From Aquimarina sp. MAR_2010_214 (GTDB lineage Bacteria > Bacteroidota > Bacteroidia > Flavobacteriales > Flavobacteriaceae): a stretch of 64,000 bases of DNA. Numbering within the stretch: position 1 is the first letter of the stretch; every line of letters begins with the position of its first letter. The stretch lies in assembly GCF_002846555.1 (NCBI RefSeq), contig NZ_PJMS01000001.1, positions 1,302,001 through 1,366,000 of the forward strand, in the 5' to 3' direction. This document shows positions 1 to 8,420 of the stretch, in pieces. The notes under the pieces were generated by a model. It was not told where the DNA came from, did no database searches, and saw only the letters and a list, made by a program, of their open reading frames with translations. The position numbers and the translations under genes were made by a program.

Positions 1-94
1 AATGGGGCATATAGAAGATAATAGAACTTTGATTATGGGTGCAGAAGTCTTTTTGCAAGTCCATAAGAATCAAGTAACATTAGAATATATATAA
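1..94 (+). CDS. Peptidase family S66 (LD-carboxypeptidase-like), C-terminal end only
   Basis: An open frame enters from the left edge and stops at a TAA two bases before the yraN start. The last 30 residues contain GHIEDNR, then LIMGAEVFLQV and a final beta-strand-like LEYI. S66 LD-carboxypeptidases (cytoplasmic enzymes that trim murein tetrapeptides) end in this way, with a conserved G-H active-site segment, an asparagine-arginine pair and a 'lGa.v.L' strand. The catalytic serine region lies outside the window, so the assignment rests on the tail only. Adjacency to yraN fits what I recall of flavobacterial gene order. Confidence 0.55.
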   Translation, partial: MGHIEDNRTLIMGAEVFLQVHKNQVTLEYI

Positions 95-96
95 GG

Positions 97-456
97 ATGG
101 CAGAACATAATGCTCTTGGTGAAAAAGGAGAAAAAATGGCAGTTGATTTTCTTATCGAAAAAGGATACGATATTTTAGAAAGAAATTATAGGTATCTGAA
201 ACATGAAGTTGATGTTATTGCTCGAAAAGAAAATATTGTAGTTGCTGTAGAAGTAAAAACGAGAAGTACACCCGAATTTGGTGACCCACAAGATTTTGTA
301 AAACCGAAACAAATACAATCTCTTGTGAAGGTTATTGATCATTATGTTACCGAACAGGATTTGGATGTAGAAGTACGTTTTGATATCATCGCTATTATAA
401 AAAATAAAATAGGAACAAGAATAGAACATCTCGAAGATGCATTTTACCATTTTTGA
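97..456 (+). CDS. yraN: YraN family endonuclease-like protein (UPF0102)
   Basis: 119 residues, normal for the family. It has the restriction-endonuclease-like fold signature: E12 in the first helix, the RNYR segment at 29-32, then D39 and the E52-x-K54 pair in VEVKTR. These are the D-ExK metal-binding residues of the PD-(D/E)xK superfamily. The family is almost universal in bacteria and is thought to act in DNA processing, but its substrate is not established. The gene starts two bases after the stop of the S66 peptidase frame, so the two are probably co-transcribed. ATG start. Confidence 0.9.
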   Translation: MAEHNALGEKGEKMAVDFLIEKGYDILERNYRYLKHEVDVIARKENIVVAVEVKTRSTPEFGDPQDFVKPKQIQSLVKVIDHYVTEQDLDVEVRFDIIAIIKNKIGTRIEHLEDAFYHF

Positions 457-519
457 TACTACTAAGTCTTCATAAAATTTGTAATCCTTGAATCTAAAAT
501 AGAGAAGAGAAGACGTAGG

Positions 520-556
520 AATTAAAAAAAATAAGGGGGCATTTTATAGGCCCCCT
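520..556 (-). terminator. Rho-independent terminator of the secreted DUF3472 gene
   Basis: AGGGGGC at 534-540 pairs with GCCCCCT at 550-556 around a 9-base loop. Read on the minus strand, the stem is followed by a T-rich run (reverse of 524-533). It lies 25 bases beyond the stop of the minus-strand gene. It may also stop yraN transcription on the plus strand, where the following sequence is only weakly U-rich. Confidence 0.8.
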
Positions 557-580
557 AAATTATTTTATGATTTTTGATAT

Positions 581-2293
581 CTATTTTACAACAAACTTTT
601 TTATTAAACTTTCTCCTGACCTAATGATATATATTCCTTTTGCCAAATCAGAAATATTAATTTCAGAAACGTTTTGTGTAGAGATTTCTTTATGAATTAC
701 TCGTACCCCTTGAATGGTATACACATCTATATCGGTTTTTTCTTGTAAAGCATCATTCGTTTGAATATTTAAAATACCTGATTTATGATTTGTATATACA
801 GATAAATTTGGTTGAATATTGTTTTTTGCTGTTGAAATAGAAGTAAATTTAAGTCTTTGGTTGTTACCACCATGATACTCATAAATACCAACATTTGCAT
901 TATTATTTGTACCAAAGGCATCTATAGATTTTTGACTTCTAGAATCTATAACTTTATAAATATTTGTGTCAAGCTTACTTATTTTCCATTTTTGATTTGA
1001 CCCTCCGTGGTACGTATAGGACCCTATATTATCACCATTATTTTGTCCAAAAGCATCCAAAGATTTTCTGCTATTTACATTTATAATTTTGTAAATACTA
1101 TTTCCTAAATTAGTTACCTCCCATTTTTGTAAACTTTCTTCATTATAGTTGTTGATTTGAATATTGGAACCATTAGAATTTCCTTGAGCAGTCAAAGCTT
1201 TTCCATTGTGTTCAAAAGTGATATTATAAGTACCACTGGGAAGAGTATCGTTATCAACAGTTACAGTATGTTTACTTGTTCTTCCTAATATATCCTCTAG
1301 TATAACTTCTACTACACTTCCTGAAGAGGCCGATATTGATGAAGATCTAGTTTCTGGGGCAATTATAGATTTTACCGTATTACCATCCACTTTGATTGTA
1401 TATTTGAATTGAGGAGTCGAAGATGTTGGTACATTCCATGAAATATTTGAAGAAGATACTGATTGTATTGAAAATGAAATAGCAGGATTTGAAGGTGCAG
1501 CATTTGTGTCGGTATTAAAGGTAATAGGCGGATTACCAGAAAAACTTGGCGAAGTATTTCCTCCACTTTGCATAAAATAGATTCCATCATCAGCTCCAGC
1601 ATCTACAGCGTTGGTGTAATTGGATGATCTGGGTTCTACATTTCGATTATAAGTACCTTGATTCATGGGTGCCCAGGTTCCATTTGTTTTTCTTTTAAAA
1701 CCATCTTTCATTTCAAATCGTCTTTTATGCATTCCGGTACTAAGCCAGTCTTCCAAAAAAGCATTTGTAGTGCCATTAAATGTTACACCGCTAACCGGAT
1801 AATTCATTGTAACCATATGATACCATTTGTTTTGAGAATCTCTACGAATCCAAAAACCAAAATACGTGTGAGAACCTACATTCCAGCGACGAGTTACTAC
1901 GGTATTCCATTCATTAAGATTCCATCCAATAGTAGGATTCATAGATTTTAATCCCGTTCCTTCGCCTCCAAAATTTTCAACAATTGTACCGGGACCAACA
2001 TAATCGGCAGTAATAGCTTGTCCATTACTAGGATCCCATATTGAATAAATAAAGACATGTCCTTTATCAGGAGAGTCCTGAAAACCACAGTATGCCCCTC
2101 CTTCACTGCCGGCATTCCATTGCATTGTACAATAATAGGTAGCGTTGGTAGTAATGGTAGACCTTACGGTTTTCATAAGAATATCACCTGTACCATTATC
2201 ATTGGCTCTAAGATGTGAAGACGGAGCAGAGTTTTGCGCAGAAGAAAAATTAATTATCGAAATTAAAACTAAAAAGAATATTGTGTTTTTCAT
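581..2293 (-). CDS. Secreted DUF3472 protein with ricin-type lectin and T9SS sorting tail
   Basis: 570 residues. Signal peptide at 1-19 (hydrophobic, ending SSAQ). A DUF3472 domain, in the family to which carbohydrate-related surface roles are ascribed, spans about 40-245, with tryptophan-rich strands and the segment NEWNTVVTRRW. A fibronectin-III-like stretch covers about 265-345. Residues about 355-490 form a ricin B-type lectin domain with repeated QKW motifs (LQKWEV, NQKWKI, NQRLKF) and tandem S-x-D-A-F-G. The last 75 residues are a Por secretion tail (GIYIIRSG...KKFVVK). The protein is therefore expected in the outer membrane or medium via type IX secretion. It is probably a polysaccharide-binding or degrading factor; no catalytic motif was identified. 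Confidence 0.85.
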   Translation of the reverse strand: MKNTIFFLVLISIINFSSAQNSAPSSHLRANDNGTGDILMKTVRSTITTNATYYCTMQWNAGSEGGAYCGFQDSPDKGHVFIYSIWDPSNGQAITADYVGPGTIVENFGGEGTGLKSMNPTIGWNLNEWNTVVTRRWNVGSHTYFGFWIRRDSQNKWYHMVTMNYPVSGVTFNGTTNAFLEDWLSTGMHKRRFEMKDGFKRKTNGTWAPMNQGTYNRNVEPRSSNYTNAVDAGADDGIYFMQSGGNTSPSFSGNPPITFNTDTNAAPSNPAISFSIQSVSSSNISWNVPTSSTPQFKYTIKVDGNTVKSIIAPETRSSSISASSGSVVEVILEDILGRTSKHTVTVDNDTLPSGTYNITFEHNGKALTAQGNSNGSNIQINNYNEESLQKWEVTNLGNSIYKIINVNSRKSLDAFGQNNGDNIGSYTYHGGSNQKWKISKLDTNIYKVIDSRSQKSIDAFGTNNNANVGIYEYHGGNNQRLKFTSISTAKNNIQPNLSVYTNHKSGILNIQTNDALQEKTDIDVYTIQGVRVIHKEISTQNVSEINISDLAKGIYIIRSGESLIKKFVVK

Positions 2294-2629
2294 AATATAA
2301 AGATTGTTAAGTGTTAGTTGGTTTTATGAAGACATTTTTTATGTTCTGATGTTGTTCAAATATCCTTATAATGATTTAGTTACATGTGGATATTTTAGTC
2401 ATATACCTCTAGATTTTCGGAATATCGTGATTAGAGTCTTAATACTATGGTTTGAAAAAGACATATACTAGTTTGGGCAGATTACATCAAGCGGCACCTG
2501 TCTTAATTGAATATATTGTTAAGGAGTAGAAGGAGATAGGTTTCTATGAGTTAGAATAGAGTATAGTAAAATCGTTACTAGATTATAGTGTCCTAACCCG
2601 TTGTGCATTTGTGAAAAACATTGTAAAAA

Positions 2630-2720
2630 AAGCGTCAATTCGAGTGGTTTTTCGAAATAGAATGAAGAAAAATTGTACTTCGGCAAGCTCAGCAGAACTA
2701 TCGAAAATAGAATTTTGAAT
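2630..2720. repeat. Probable dispersed intergenic repeat, composite
   Basis: The sequence TTCGAGTGGTTTTTCGAAAT, then a GTA / CTATCGAAAATAGAATTTTG context interrupted by CTTCGGCAAGCTCAGCAG, resembles intergenic repeats that I recall from flavobacterial genomes. The CTTCGGCAAGCTCAG part is a degenerate copy of one arm (CTTCGACAGGCTCAG) of the perfect palindrome at 34818-34853. No coding potential is seen. Confidence 0.4.
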
Positions 2721-2790
2721 TAAAAAATCTCAAATGCATAACGAGTTATTCTAATTATACCTGTACAATGATTTTTTGAGGTGTGAATAT

Positions 2791-2831
2791 ATACATTAGG
2801 TCGAAAAATAGTTAATAATAAGATAGTTTTG
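2791..2831 (+). promoter_or_regulatory. Shared regulon operator plus -7 box, regulator 1
   Basis: The element ATACATTAGGTCGA (2791-2804) is followed after 19 bases by TAGTTTTG (2824-2831), a perfect Bacteroidota -7 box (TAnnTTTG). The element sits where the -33 box would be and no good -33 TTG is present, which suggests an activator site. The same arrangement occurs before four other genes (3994, 5101, 6300, 8508). The ATG follows the -7 box by 21 bases. Confidence 0.7.
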
Positions 2832-2852
2832 TATAAAAATTAATTACTTCTT

Positions 2853-3971
2853 ATGCAGTCTTTTGAATTAATTGACCTAATTGTATTTTTAGGTATTAGC
2901 CAAGGAATATTTTTAGCTATTGTAATTCAGGTGTTACAAAATAAGAATAGACTTGCTAATAGAACATTATCTCTGATTTTAACCATAGCTTCAATAATGT
3001 TAACAGGTCGATTTTTCTTTACTATAGAGACCGATAACAAAGTCTTCTTTAGGCTAGCACTTTTTGTAGATATACTAGTATTTGTATTTGGCCCCTTGTT
3101 ATATCTTTATTATAGAAGATTAATATTTAATGAAAAATCAAAATACAAATTACACTATACATGTTTTATTCCTGCAACAGGAATGTTAGCATATCATTTT
3201 TGGACGTATCAATTTTCTTATGATGAATTTGTTTTACTGGCTCAGAATGGCAATCTTACACTATCTTTTTTAATTATAGAAGCGGTTGGAATTCTCTTCA
3301 ACTTATATTTTGTATATCAGTGTTTTCAGTTATTAGGGATATACCAAAAAGAAGAAAAAAACAATTTATCATATTCTCAAAATCTGGTAAGATACCTTAA
3401 TGCAATTTTGATTATAGGGAGTTTGTTTTTATTGTTATGGATAATAAGTTTTGTGCTAGGATATGGTTTTAAGATATATTCCTCATTTTTAAGCTACAAT
3501 GCCATATGGATAGTGGTTTGTGTTTTTGTTTATATAATAGGTTTTTATAGTCTAAAACAACCTGATCTTTTTAGAATGCCTTTATATCTAAACACACACA
3601 TTAAAAAGAAAGAACGACTGGATAATGAAGTGGTTAAAAACTTAGAGGTTATGCTAGAAAAACTTATGATAAATGAGAAAATATATCTGAATCATAAACT
3701 TACCTTAGTGGATCTTGCAAAAAAATTGGATACATCAACAAACAATGTTTCCTGGTTACTCAATAATATTCATAAATGTACTTTTTATGATTATATCAAT
3801 ACATATAGAGTAAAAGCATTTATAGAAAAGATTCATAATGGAGAGCATCATCATCATACGCTCCTAGCATTATCAATGGATTCTGGATTTAATTCTAAGT
3901 CTACTTTCAATAAAGCATTTAAGGCAGTTATTAAAGATACGCCAAGCAACTATATAAAAAAAACTGCTTAA
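2853..3971 (+). CDS. Membrane-anchored AraC-type transcriptional regulator, copy 1
   Basis: 372 residues. The N-terminal two thirds (about 1-235) is an integral membrane domain with about seven hydrophobic helices, opening with SFELIDLIVFLGISQGIFLA. After a basic linker (HIKKKERL, about 250) comes a C-terminal AraC/XylS double helix-turn-helix (about 265-372). It includes a first HTH around LTLVDLAKKLDTSTNNVSWL and the family signature near GFNSKSTFNKAFK. The architecture predicts an inner-membrane receptor that senses a signal directly and binds DNA. It is a close paralogue of the regulator at 5166. A beta-propeller lipoprotein follows on the same strand with its own promoter. The ligand is unknown; the nearby secreted peptide at 8623 is my candidate. 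Confidence 0.88.
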   Translation: MQSFELIDLIVFLGISQGIFLAIVIQVLQNKNRLANRTLSLILTIASIMLTGRFFFTIETDNKVFFRLALFVDILVFVFGPLLYLYYRRLIFNEKSKYKLHYTCFIPATGMLAYHFWTYQFSYDEFVLLAQNGNLTLSFLIIEAVGILFNLYFVYQCFQLLGIYQKEEKNNLSYSQNLVRYLNAILIIGSLFLLLWIISFVLGYGFKIYSSFLSYNAIWIVVCVFVYIIGFYSLKQPDLFRMPLYLNTHIKKKERLDNEVVKNLEVMLEKLMINEKIYLNHKLTLVDLAKKLDTSTNNVSWLLNNIHKCTFYDYINTYRVKAFIEKIHNGEHHHHTLLALSMDSGFNSKSTFNKAFKAVIKDTPSNYIKKTA

Positions 3972-3993
3972 TTGTATAAAAATGTTTAAACGT

Positions 3994-4034
3994 ACCCAAA
4001 CGGTCGATTTCTTTGTTTCCTGAAGTTACTTTCA
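3994..4034 (+). promoter_or_regulatory. Shared regulon operator plus -7 box, lipoprotein 1
   Basis: ACCCAAACGGTCGA (3994-4007) precedes, by 19 bases, TACTTTCA (4027-4034), a degenerate TAnnTTTG. The expected transcription start (about 4041) lies past an upstream in-frame ATG at 4013 and about 17 bases before the ATG at 4058. That supports 4058 as the real start of the lipoprotein gene. Confidence 0.6.
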
Positions 4035-4057
4035 CAAAAACTTTAAAAATTAAAGAA

Positions 4058-4987
4058 ATGAAAACACTTTTTAAAAGAATTAAAATTATAACGACTTCAT
4101 TAGTTGCTTTATTGAGTATGTTCTTATTATTCCTGTCTTGTAGTGGTGATGGAATCGACCCTGATCCTGAAGTAAAAACCATACTTAACAATTTTGTAGG
4201 GAATGGTGCAGTATCTGTAGATAGAAACGGAAATGTTTATGTTTCAGAATACGGTAGATTTATTGATACAGGTGGTAGTGGAACTCGAATTTTTAAACTT
4301 TCTCCACAAGGAAAAATTTTAGATACAATACAAGGCCTTTCTGGACCTATGGGGACTGCGAAAGATTCTAAGGGAAACTTGTATGTTAATAATGCCAATA
4401 ATACTGTAAATGGCCAAGTGTTAAAAATAACACCTGAAGGAGATCGTATAGTTATTGCAACTATTAATGGTTGGCCTAGTAGCATGACCATAGATCACCA
4501 TGATAATTTATATATTTCTAATTATACTGCATCTACGGTACATAAAGTTTCTTCGAATGGAGAAGTTACAGAATATGCAAATGACCCTAGGTTATTAGGA
4601 GGTGTAGGAATTGATTTGGATAGTAAAGGGAATGTAATTGTTGCCAATTTTTACACAGCCGATATATATTCTATTGATAAGAATGGCCAAATCTCATTGA
4701 TTGCCAATATCCCCGATATTGTAATTCAAAATTTTGGGATTGGTTATATCACAATAATAAACGATACTATTTATGCTACAGGAATTGCTGTAAATTATAT
4801 TTATAAAGTTTCATTAGAAGGTGAAATAGAGATTCTAGCTGGTAATGGAGAAGTCAAACAAGTAGATGGGCCTTTATTAGAAGCTTCTTTTCAAAATCCA
4901 AATGGAATATCTTCTAATAAATATGCTAAGATTTTATATGTTTCTGAATATACAGGTAGTGGAGGTATTCGTAAAATAGAGCTTTAA
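4058..4987 (+). CDS. NHL/SMP-30-like beta-propeller lipoprotein, copy 1
   Basis: 309 residues from the ATG at 4058. I prefer it to the in-frame ATG at 4013 because it starts directly with a lipoprotein signal (K-rich n-region, hydrophobic core, lipobox LFLSC with C28) and fits the promoter. After the cysteine comes SGDGIDPDPE, an acidic stretch compatible with Bacteroidota surface-export signals. The rest is a propeller of about six blades with repeated G-N-x-Y-V/I-S/A strands (GNVYVSEYG, GNLYVNNAN, DNLYISNYT, GNVIVANFY), typical of SMP-30/gluconolactonase/NHL-type folds. No metal ligand set could be assigned with confidence. It pairs with the upstream regulator. The role is probably binding or processing of a ligand at the envelope. 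Confidence 0.82.
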   Translation: MKTLFKRIKIITTSLVALLSMFLLFLSCSGDGIDPDPEVKTILNNFVGNGAVSVDRNGNVYVSEYGRFIDTGGSGTRIFKLSPQGKILDTIQGLSGPMGTAKDSKGNLYVNNANNTVNGQVLKITPEGDRIVIATINGWPSSMTIDHHDNLYISNYTASTVHKVSSNGEVTEYANDPRLLGGVGIDLDSKGNVIVANFYTADIYSIDKNGQISLIANIPDIVIQNFGIGYITIINDTIYATGIAVNYIYKVSLEGEIEILAGNGEVKQVDGPLLEASFQNPNGISSNKYAKILYVSEYTGSGGIRKIEL

Positions 4988-5100
4988 TCAAATATATTGA
5001 TAGGAATTAATATTAGATGAAATTATTTCATTAGAATAGAAAACAGCTGCTAAAAAAGAGATGAGGTGATATGTAATTTCTTTTTTTAAAGTACGATATG

Positions 5101-5142
5101 ATCCATTCGGTCGAAAAAGTATAAGATAATATGATAGTTTTG
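5101..5142 (+). promoter_or_regulatory. Shared regulon operator plus -7 box, regulator 2
   Basis: ATCCATTCGGTCGA (5101-5114), a 20-base gap, then TAGTTTTG (5135-5142), a perfect TAnnTTTG -7 box identical to that of regulator 1. The ATG at 5166 follows the -7 box by 23 bases. Confidence 0.72.
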
Positions 5143-5165
5143 TAATAAACAGTAATTATTTGTTA

Positions 5166-6284
5166 ATGCAATCTTTCGAATTCATTGATCTTATACTTTT
5201 TTTTGGAATTAGCCAAGGTGTTTTTTTGGCGGTTACTCTTCAGATTATTAAGAATAAGAATAAAGCGGCAAACAGAATACTTTCTATAATGTTAATGCTT
5301 TCTGTTTTTATGCTTTTGGGCAGAATGATTTTTTTTAAATTCTTGACTATAAGATTGTTTCAATGGTCTATTCTTATTGATTCGGTAATTTTCTTATTTG
5401 GGCCGCTATGTTATATGTATAGTAGACGATTGATATTTTTTAAAAATGATACGTTTAGACTTTCTTGGTTTCACTATATACCTGTTGGTTTTCATCTTTT
5501 ATTTTCGTTTTACATTTTTTCTTTTCAAGTAGATGATTTTTCAGATAAGTTATCGTCAGGATTTTTTAGAATACCTTTTTTTATTATTGAAGGAGCAGGG
5601 ATTGTTTCTAATATATACTATTGGGTTCTTAATGTGAAAATTTTGAAAACATATATTCATAAAGAGAAAAATCATGTTTCTTATACTCAAAGTTTGGTGT
5701 CGTTTTTCAAATTTTTTCAAATCTCAATCTTTATTGTTATTACGGTATGGATGATCAGTTTTATCTCAATGAACTTTTTTAATTATTCTATAAAATTTAT
5801 TAATTATAATTCGGTTTGGAGTACAATTTCGGTATTCATATTTGTGATCGGATATTATAGTCTTAAAGAACCAGAATTGTTTAGAGTACCGTTTCAAAAA
5901 GAAAAAACAAAATCATCACAACGTTTACCACAAGATCAGATTATTTCTATAGGAAAAGAACTAAACAGGCTGATCGAAAAAGAAAAGATTTTTCTAAAAC
6001 CTGATTTAACGCTTCGTGATCTTTCTGTACATTTAGATACTTCTACTCATAATATTTCATGGTATCTCAATCATATATCAAAAAGTAATTTTTATGATTA
6101 TATCAATCATTTTAGGATAAAGGAATTTTTATCGAAGATAGATAATAATGAACATCTTCATCATACCATACTCGCCATTGCTATGGAAGTAGGTTTTAAT
6201 TCGAAATCAACTTTTAATAAGGCCTTTAAATTCGAAATTAAGGATACACCAAGAAATTATATTAAGGGATTAAAGGCGGCTTAA
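5166..6284 (+). CDS. Membrane-anchored AraC-type transcriptional regulator, copy 2
   Basis: 372 residues from the ATG at 5166. A TTG two codons upstream is possible, but MQSFEFIDL matches the start of copy 1. The layout is the same: about seven hydrophobic helices in the first 235 residues and a C-terminal AraC double HTH, with LTLRDLSVHLDTSTHNISWY and GFNSKSTFNKAFK. Near-identical stretches with copy 1 (GPLCYMYSRRLIF versus GPLLYLYYRRLIF, FYDYINHFRIKEF versus FYDYINTYRVKAF) show a recent duplication. Divergence is greatest in the membrane half, so the two may read different signals or variants of one signal. It is followed by its own lipoprotein partner. Confidence 0.88.
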   Translation: MQSFEFIDLILFFGISQGVFLAVTLQIIKNKNKAANRILSIMLMLSVFMLLGRMIFFKFLTIRLFQWSILIDSVIFLFGPLCYMYSRRLIFFKNDTFRLSWFHYIPVGFHLLFSFYIFSFQVDDFSDKLSSGFFRIPFFIIEGAGIVSNIYYWVLNVKILKTYIHKEKNHVSYTQSLVSFFKFFQISIFIVITVWMISFISMNFFNYSIKFINYNSVWSTISVFIFVIGYYSLKEPELFRVPFQKEKTKSSQRLPQDQIISIGKELNRLIEKEKIFLKPDLTLRDLSVHLDTSTHNISWYLNHISKSNFYDYINHFRIKEFLSKIDNNEHLHHTILAIAMEVGFNSKSTFNKAFKFEIKDTPRNYIKGLKAA

Positions 6285-6299
6285 AATAAGTGCGAATAG

Positions 6300-6340
6300 A
6301 TCCAAACCGTCGATTTTTATGAAGTGCTTGCATATTTTAG
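6300..6340 (+). promoter_or_regulatory. Shared regulon operator plus -7 box, lipoprotein 2
   Basis: ATCCAAACCGTCGA (6300-6313), a 19-base gap, then TATTTTAG (6333-6340), one mismatch from TAnnTTTG. The predicted start lies about 17 bases before the ATG at 6364, the same leader length as for lipoprotein 1. Confidence 0.65.
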
Positions 6341-6363
6341 GGCAAACTTAAAAATCATTCAAT

Positions 6364-7299
6364 ATGAAAACATGTATTCAACACATTAGTATAAAAGCAT
6401 TGATGCTTTTTGTTTTATCTTCAATGGCAATCACACTAATTTCTTGTTATGGAGATGGAATTGATCCAGACCTCGAAGTAGAAACTGTAGTTTCACCTTT
6501 TTTTGGTAATGATGCCGTTAGTGTAGATAAATTTGGCAATATTTATGTCTCAGAATTTGGCCAGTTTGCAGGAGCAAATGGTAATGGAACCAGGGTTTTT
6601 AAAATATCCAAAAATGGTGATGTTACAGAATTTGCGTCGAATTTAACAGGTCCATTAGGGAATGCAATTGATCAACAAGGTAATTTGTTTGTTGTTAACA
6701 GTAGTGGTGGTGGATCAGGAGAGATTCTTAAAATTACACCAGACGGCACACAAACTGTAGTAGCGACCATTAGTGGTTTTCCATCGGGACTAACTTTGGA
6801 CCATGATAATAATCTATATGTGTCAAATTTTGGAACCCCGACGGTTCATAAAGTTACGACTGAAGGAGAAGTAACCGTATATGCATCTGATCCAAAATTA
6901 GCAGGAGGAGTAGGGATTGATTTTGACCGTAAAGGAAATCTAATTGTTGGTAATTTTGCTACGGCAGATATATTATCTATAGATCCAAAAGGGAATGTTT
7001 CTCTTATCACTACTATTACTGATGCTGTGGTTAATGGTTTCGGAATTGGGTATATAACTGTTGTTAGAAATACGATATTTGCTACAGGTATTGGGGTAAA
7101 TAAGATATTTAAAATTTCTATGGATGGTACAACAGAAGAGTTTGCAGGTACAGGAGATGCAGCTCAAACCGATGGATTACTTAAAGAAGCATCATTTAAT
7201 GGCCCTAACGGAATTACTTCTGATCCATACCATACAGCGATGTATATCTCAGAATTTGGAGGAACCGGAGGGGTGAGAAAAATTAAATTTTATGGCTAA
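6364..7299 (+). CDS. NHL/SMP-30-like beta-propeller lipoprotein, copy 2
   Basis: 311 residues. Lipoprotein signal with lipobox LISC (C28) followed by YGDGIDPDLE, almost the same as copy 1 (SGDGIDPDPE). Propeller strands repeat GNIYVSEFG, GNLFVVNSS, NNLYVSNFG and GNLIVGNFA, and the protein ends with a GGVRKIKF strand. The last codon (glycine) and the stop TAA come from the left end of the IS element inserted at 7294. Without the insertion the frame would read ...KFY and stop at a TAA, so function is probably intact. The original transcription terminator now lies beyond the IS (8421-8447). Confidence 0.83.
   Translation: MKTCIQHISIKALMLFVLSSMAITLISCYGDGIDPDLEVETVVSPFFGNDAVSVDKFGNIYVSEFGQFAGANGNGTRVFKISKNGDVTEFASNLTGPLGNAIDQQGNLFVVNSSGGGSGEILKITPDGTQTVVATISGFPSGLTLDHDNNLYVSNFGTPTVHKVTTEGEVTVYASDPKLAGGVGIDFDRKGNLIVGNFATADILSIDPKGNVSLITTITDAVVNGFGIGYITVVRNTIFATGIGVNKIFKISMDGTTEEFAGTGDAAQTDGLLKEASFNGPNGITSDPYHTAMYISEFGGTGGVRKIKFYG
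7286..7293. repeat. Left target-site duplication of the IS
   Basis: AATTTTAT directly precedes the left terminal inverted repeat, and the identical 8-mer follows the right one at 8347-8354. Eight-base duplications are usual for the IS1595 family. Confidence 0.88.
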
Positions 7300-8346
7300 G
7301 TTCTAATTAGAATATGTTTTATCTTTACTTTATAAAAACGGAGAAATGATACCAGAAGATTTTAGAGATTTTTTCATTAGTTCATCGGCTTTGGTTCAAT
7401 CAGAAATTGTTTCCACATTATTGGAGATCTCTACTGAGGGTTCAGCCCTGATTGATAGCAATCAGAGTAAAGCCATAAGCTGTCCTCATTGTAAGTGCAA
7501 TAAAATTAAGGCTAATGGTAAGCTCAAAGGAGTACAGCGCTATGTTTGTAATACTTGTCATAAAAACTTTAGTGAAACTACCGGTAAGTTCTGGTACAAC
7601 CTCAAGAAGAAAGACAAAGTTAATCGTTATTTATTCTGTTTACTCTCTGGATATAGTATTCGCAAGAGTGCCAAAGAAACAGGGATTTCTATTCAGACTT
7701 CTTTTGATTGGAGGCACAAATTACTTGTCTCCTTTGGGAGCGTAAGTGTGGATGAATTCCAAGGAATCCTAGAGAGTGATGATCTTTTCTTTGCTTACTC
7801 TGAAAAAGGGAATCGAAATTTGGATCGTCCTGCTAGAAAACGTGGCGCAAAGGCAAGTAAAGCTGGTCTCAGTAATGAAAAAGTAGCTGTGATAGCCAGT
7901 TGTGACCGATCAGGGAACAAAGATTTCAAAGTAGCTACCAGAGGTCGCATTAGTAAAAGTGACTTGGAGACTATATTACAAGGGAAGTTGGCTAAAGTAG
8001 AAACCCTTTGTAGCGACAGTCACAGAAGCTATACTGCATTTGCAAAAGACAAGAAGGTAGCACACAAAAAATTTAATGCTTCGAAGGGTCAAAGAGCTGT
8101 TGACAAAATATATCACGTACAAAATGTGAATAATATGGATATGCGTCTAAGGAAATTTATGGAGCCCTTCAATGGAGTGGCAACAAAATACCTTCAGAAT
8201 TATCTGAATTGGTTTTTAGTCTTAGAAAAAATAAAAAATTCAACCAGTAAAATGGCAACCGTAGCAGCTATAGCCTTTGCTTCCAATACTGCCTGGATGG
8301 AATTTAAAAACATAGTAGTAAATAATATGCTTTTTAGAACTTAGCC
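7294..8346 (+). mobile_element. IS1595-family insertion sequence, complete, 1053 bp
   Basis: Terminal inverted repeats GGCTAAGTTCTAA (7294-7306) and its exact complement (8334-8346), with imperfect pairing further inward, bracket a single transposase gene. An 8-bp direct repeat AATTTTAT flanks the element. Both ends overlap coding sequence: the left end supplies the stop of the lipoprotein gene, and the right repeat includes the transposase stop codon. Intact ends, perfect target duplication and an uninterrupted transposase indicate a recent, potentially active insertion. Confidence 0.9.
7346..8344 (+). CDS. IS1595-family (ISXO2-like) transposase
   Basis: 332 residues. An N-terminal zinc ribbon (C46-x2-C49 and C68-x2-C71) is followed by a small HTH-like region (GYSIRKSAKETGIS, about 102-115). 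The ISXO2-like DDE catalytic domain (about 138-310) contains ESDD near 143-146, SDSHRSY near 223-229 and the late segment FNGVATKYLQNYLNWF. That last segment is characteristic of the family. The enzyme cuts and pastes the surrounding 1.05-kb element. The frame is intact. An overlapping plus-strand ORF at 7515-7745 is a shadow. Confidence 0.92.
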   Translation: MIPEDFRDFFISSSALVQSEIVSTLLEISTEGSALIDSNQSKAISCPHCKCNKIKANGKLKGVQRYVCNTCHKNFSETTGKFWYNLKKKDKVNRYLFCLLSGYSIRKSAKETGISIQTSFDWRHKLLVSFGSVSVDEFQGILESDDLFFAYSEKGNRNLDRPARKRGAKASKAGLSNEKVAVIASCDRSGNKDFKVATRGRISKSDLETILQGKLAKVETLCSDSHRSYTAFAKDKKVAHKKFNASKGQRAVDKIYHVQNVNNMDMRLRKFMEPFNGVATKYLQNYLNWFLVLEKIKNSTSKMATVAAIAFASNTAWMEFKNIVVNNMLFRT

Positions 8347-8354
8347 AATTTTAT
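8347..8354. repeat. Right target-site duplication of the IS
   Basis: AATTTTAT, identical to 7286-7293, directly after the right terminal inverted repeat. Confidence 0.88.
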
Positions 8355-8420
8355 TAAAACATTAAAGATGTTAGAGTTAGACTAATTTACACTTCTATTT
8401 TGAAAGAAATATTATAAAAC

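Larger units (their letters stand above)
2294..2852. other. Intergenic region between divergent genes
   Basis: No credible ORF. It holds a dispersed-repeat remnant (about 2630-2720) and, at its right end, the operator and promoter of the first AraC-type regulator. The remainder (2300-2620) is A+T-rich sequence in which I see nothing else. Confidence 0.6.

Noticed and set aside
4013..4057. Upstream in-frame ATG of lipoprotein 1
   Set aside because: It lies before the predicted transcription start and would bury the lipoprotein signal; the paralogue starts at the equivalent of 4058.
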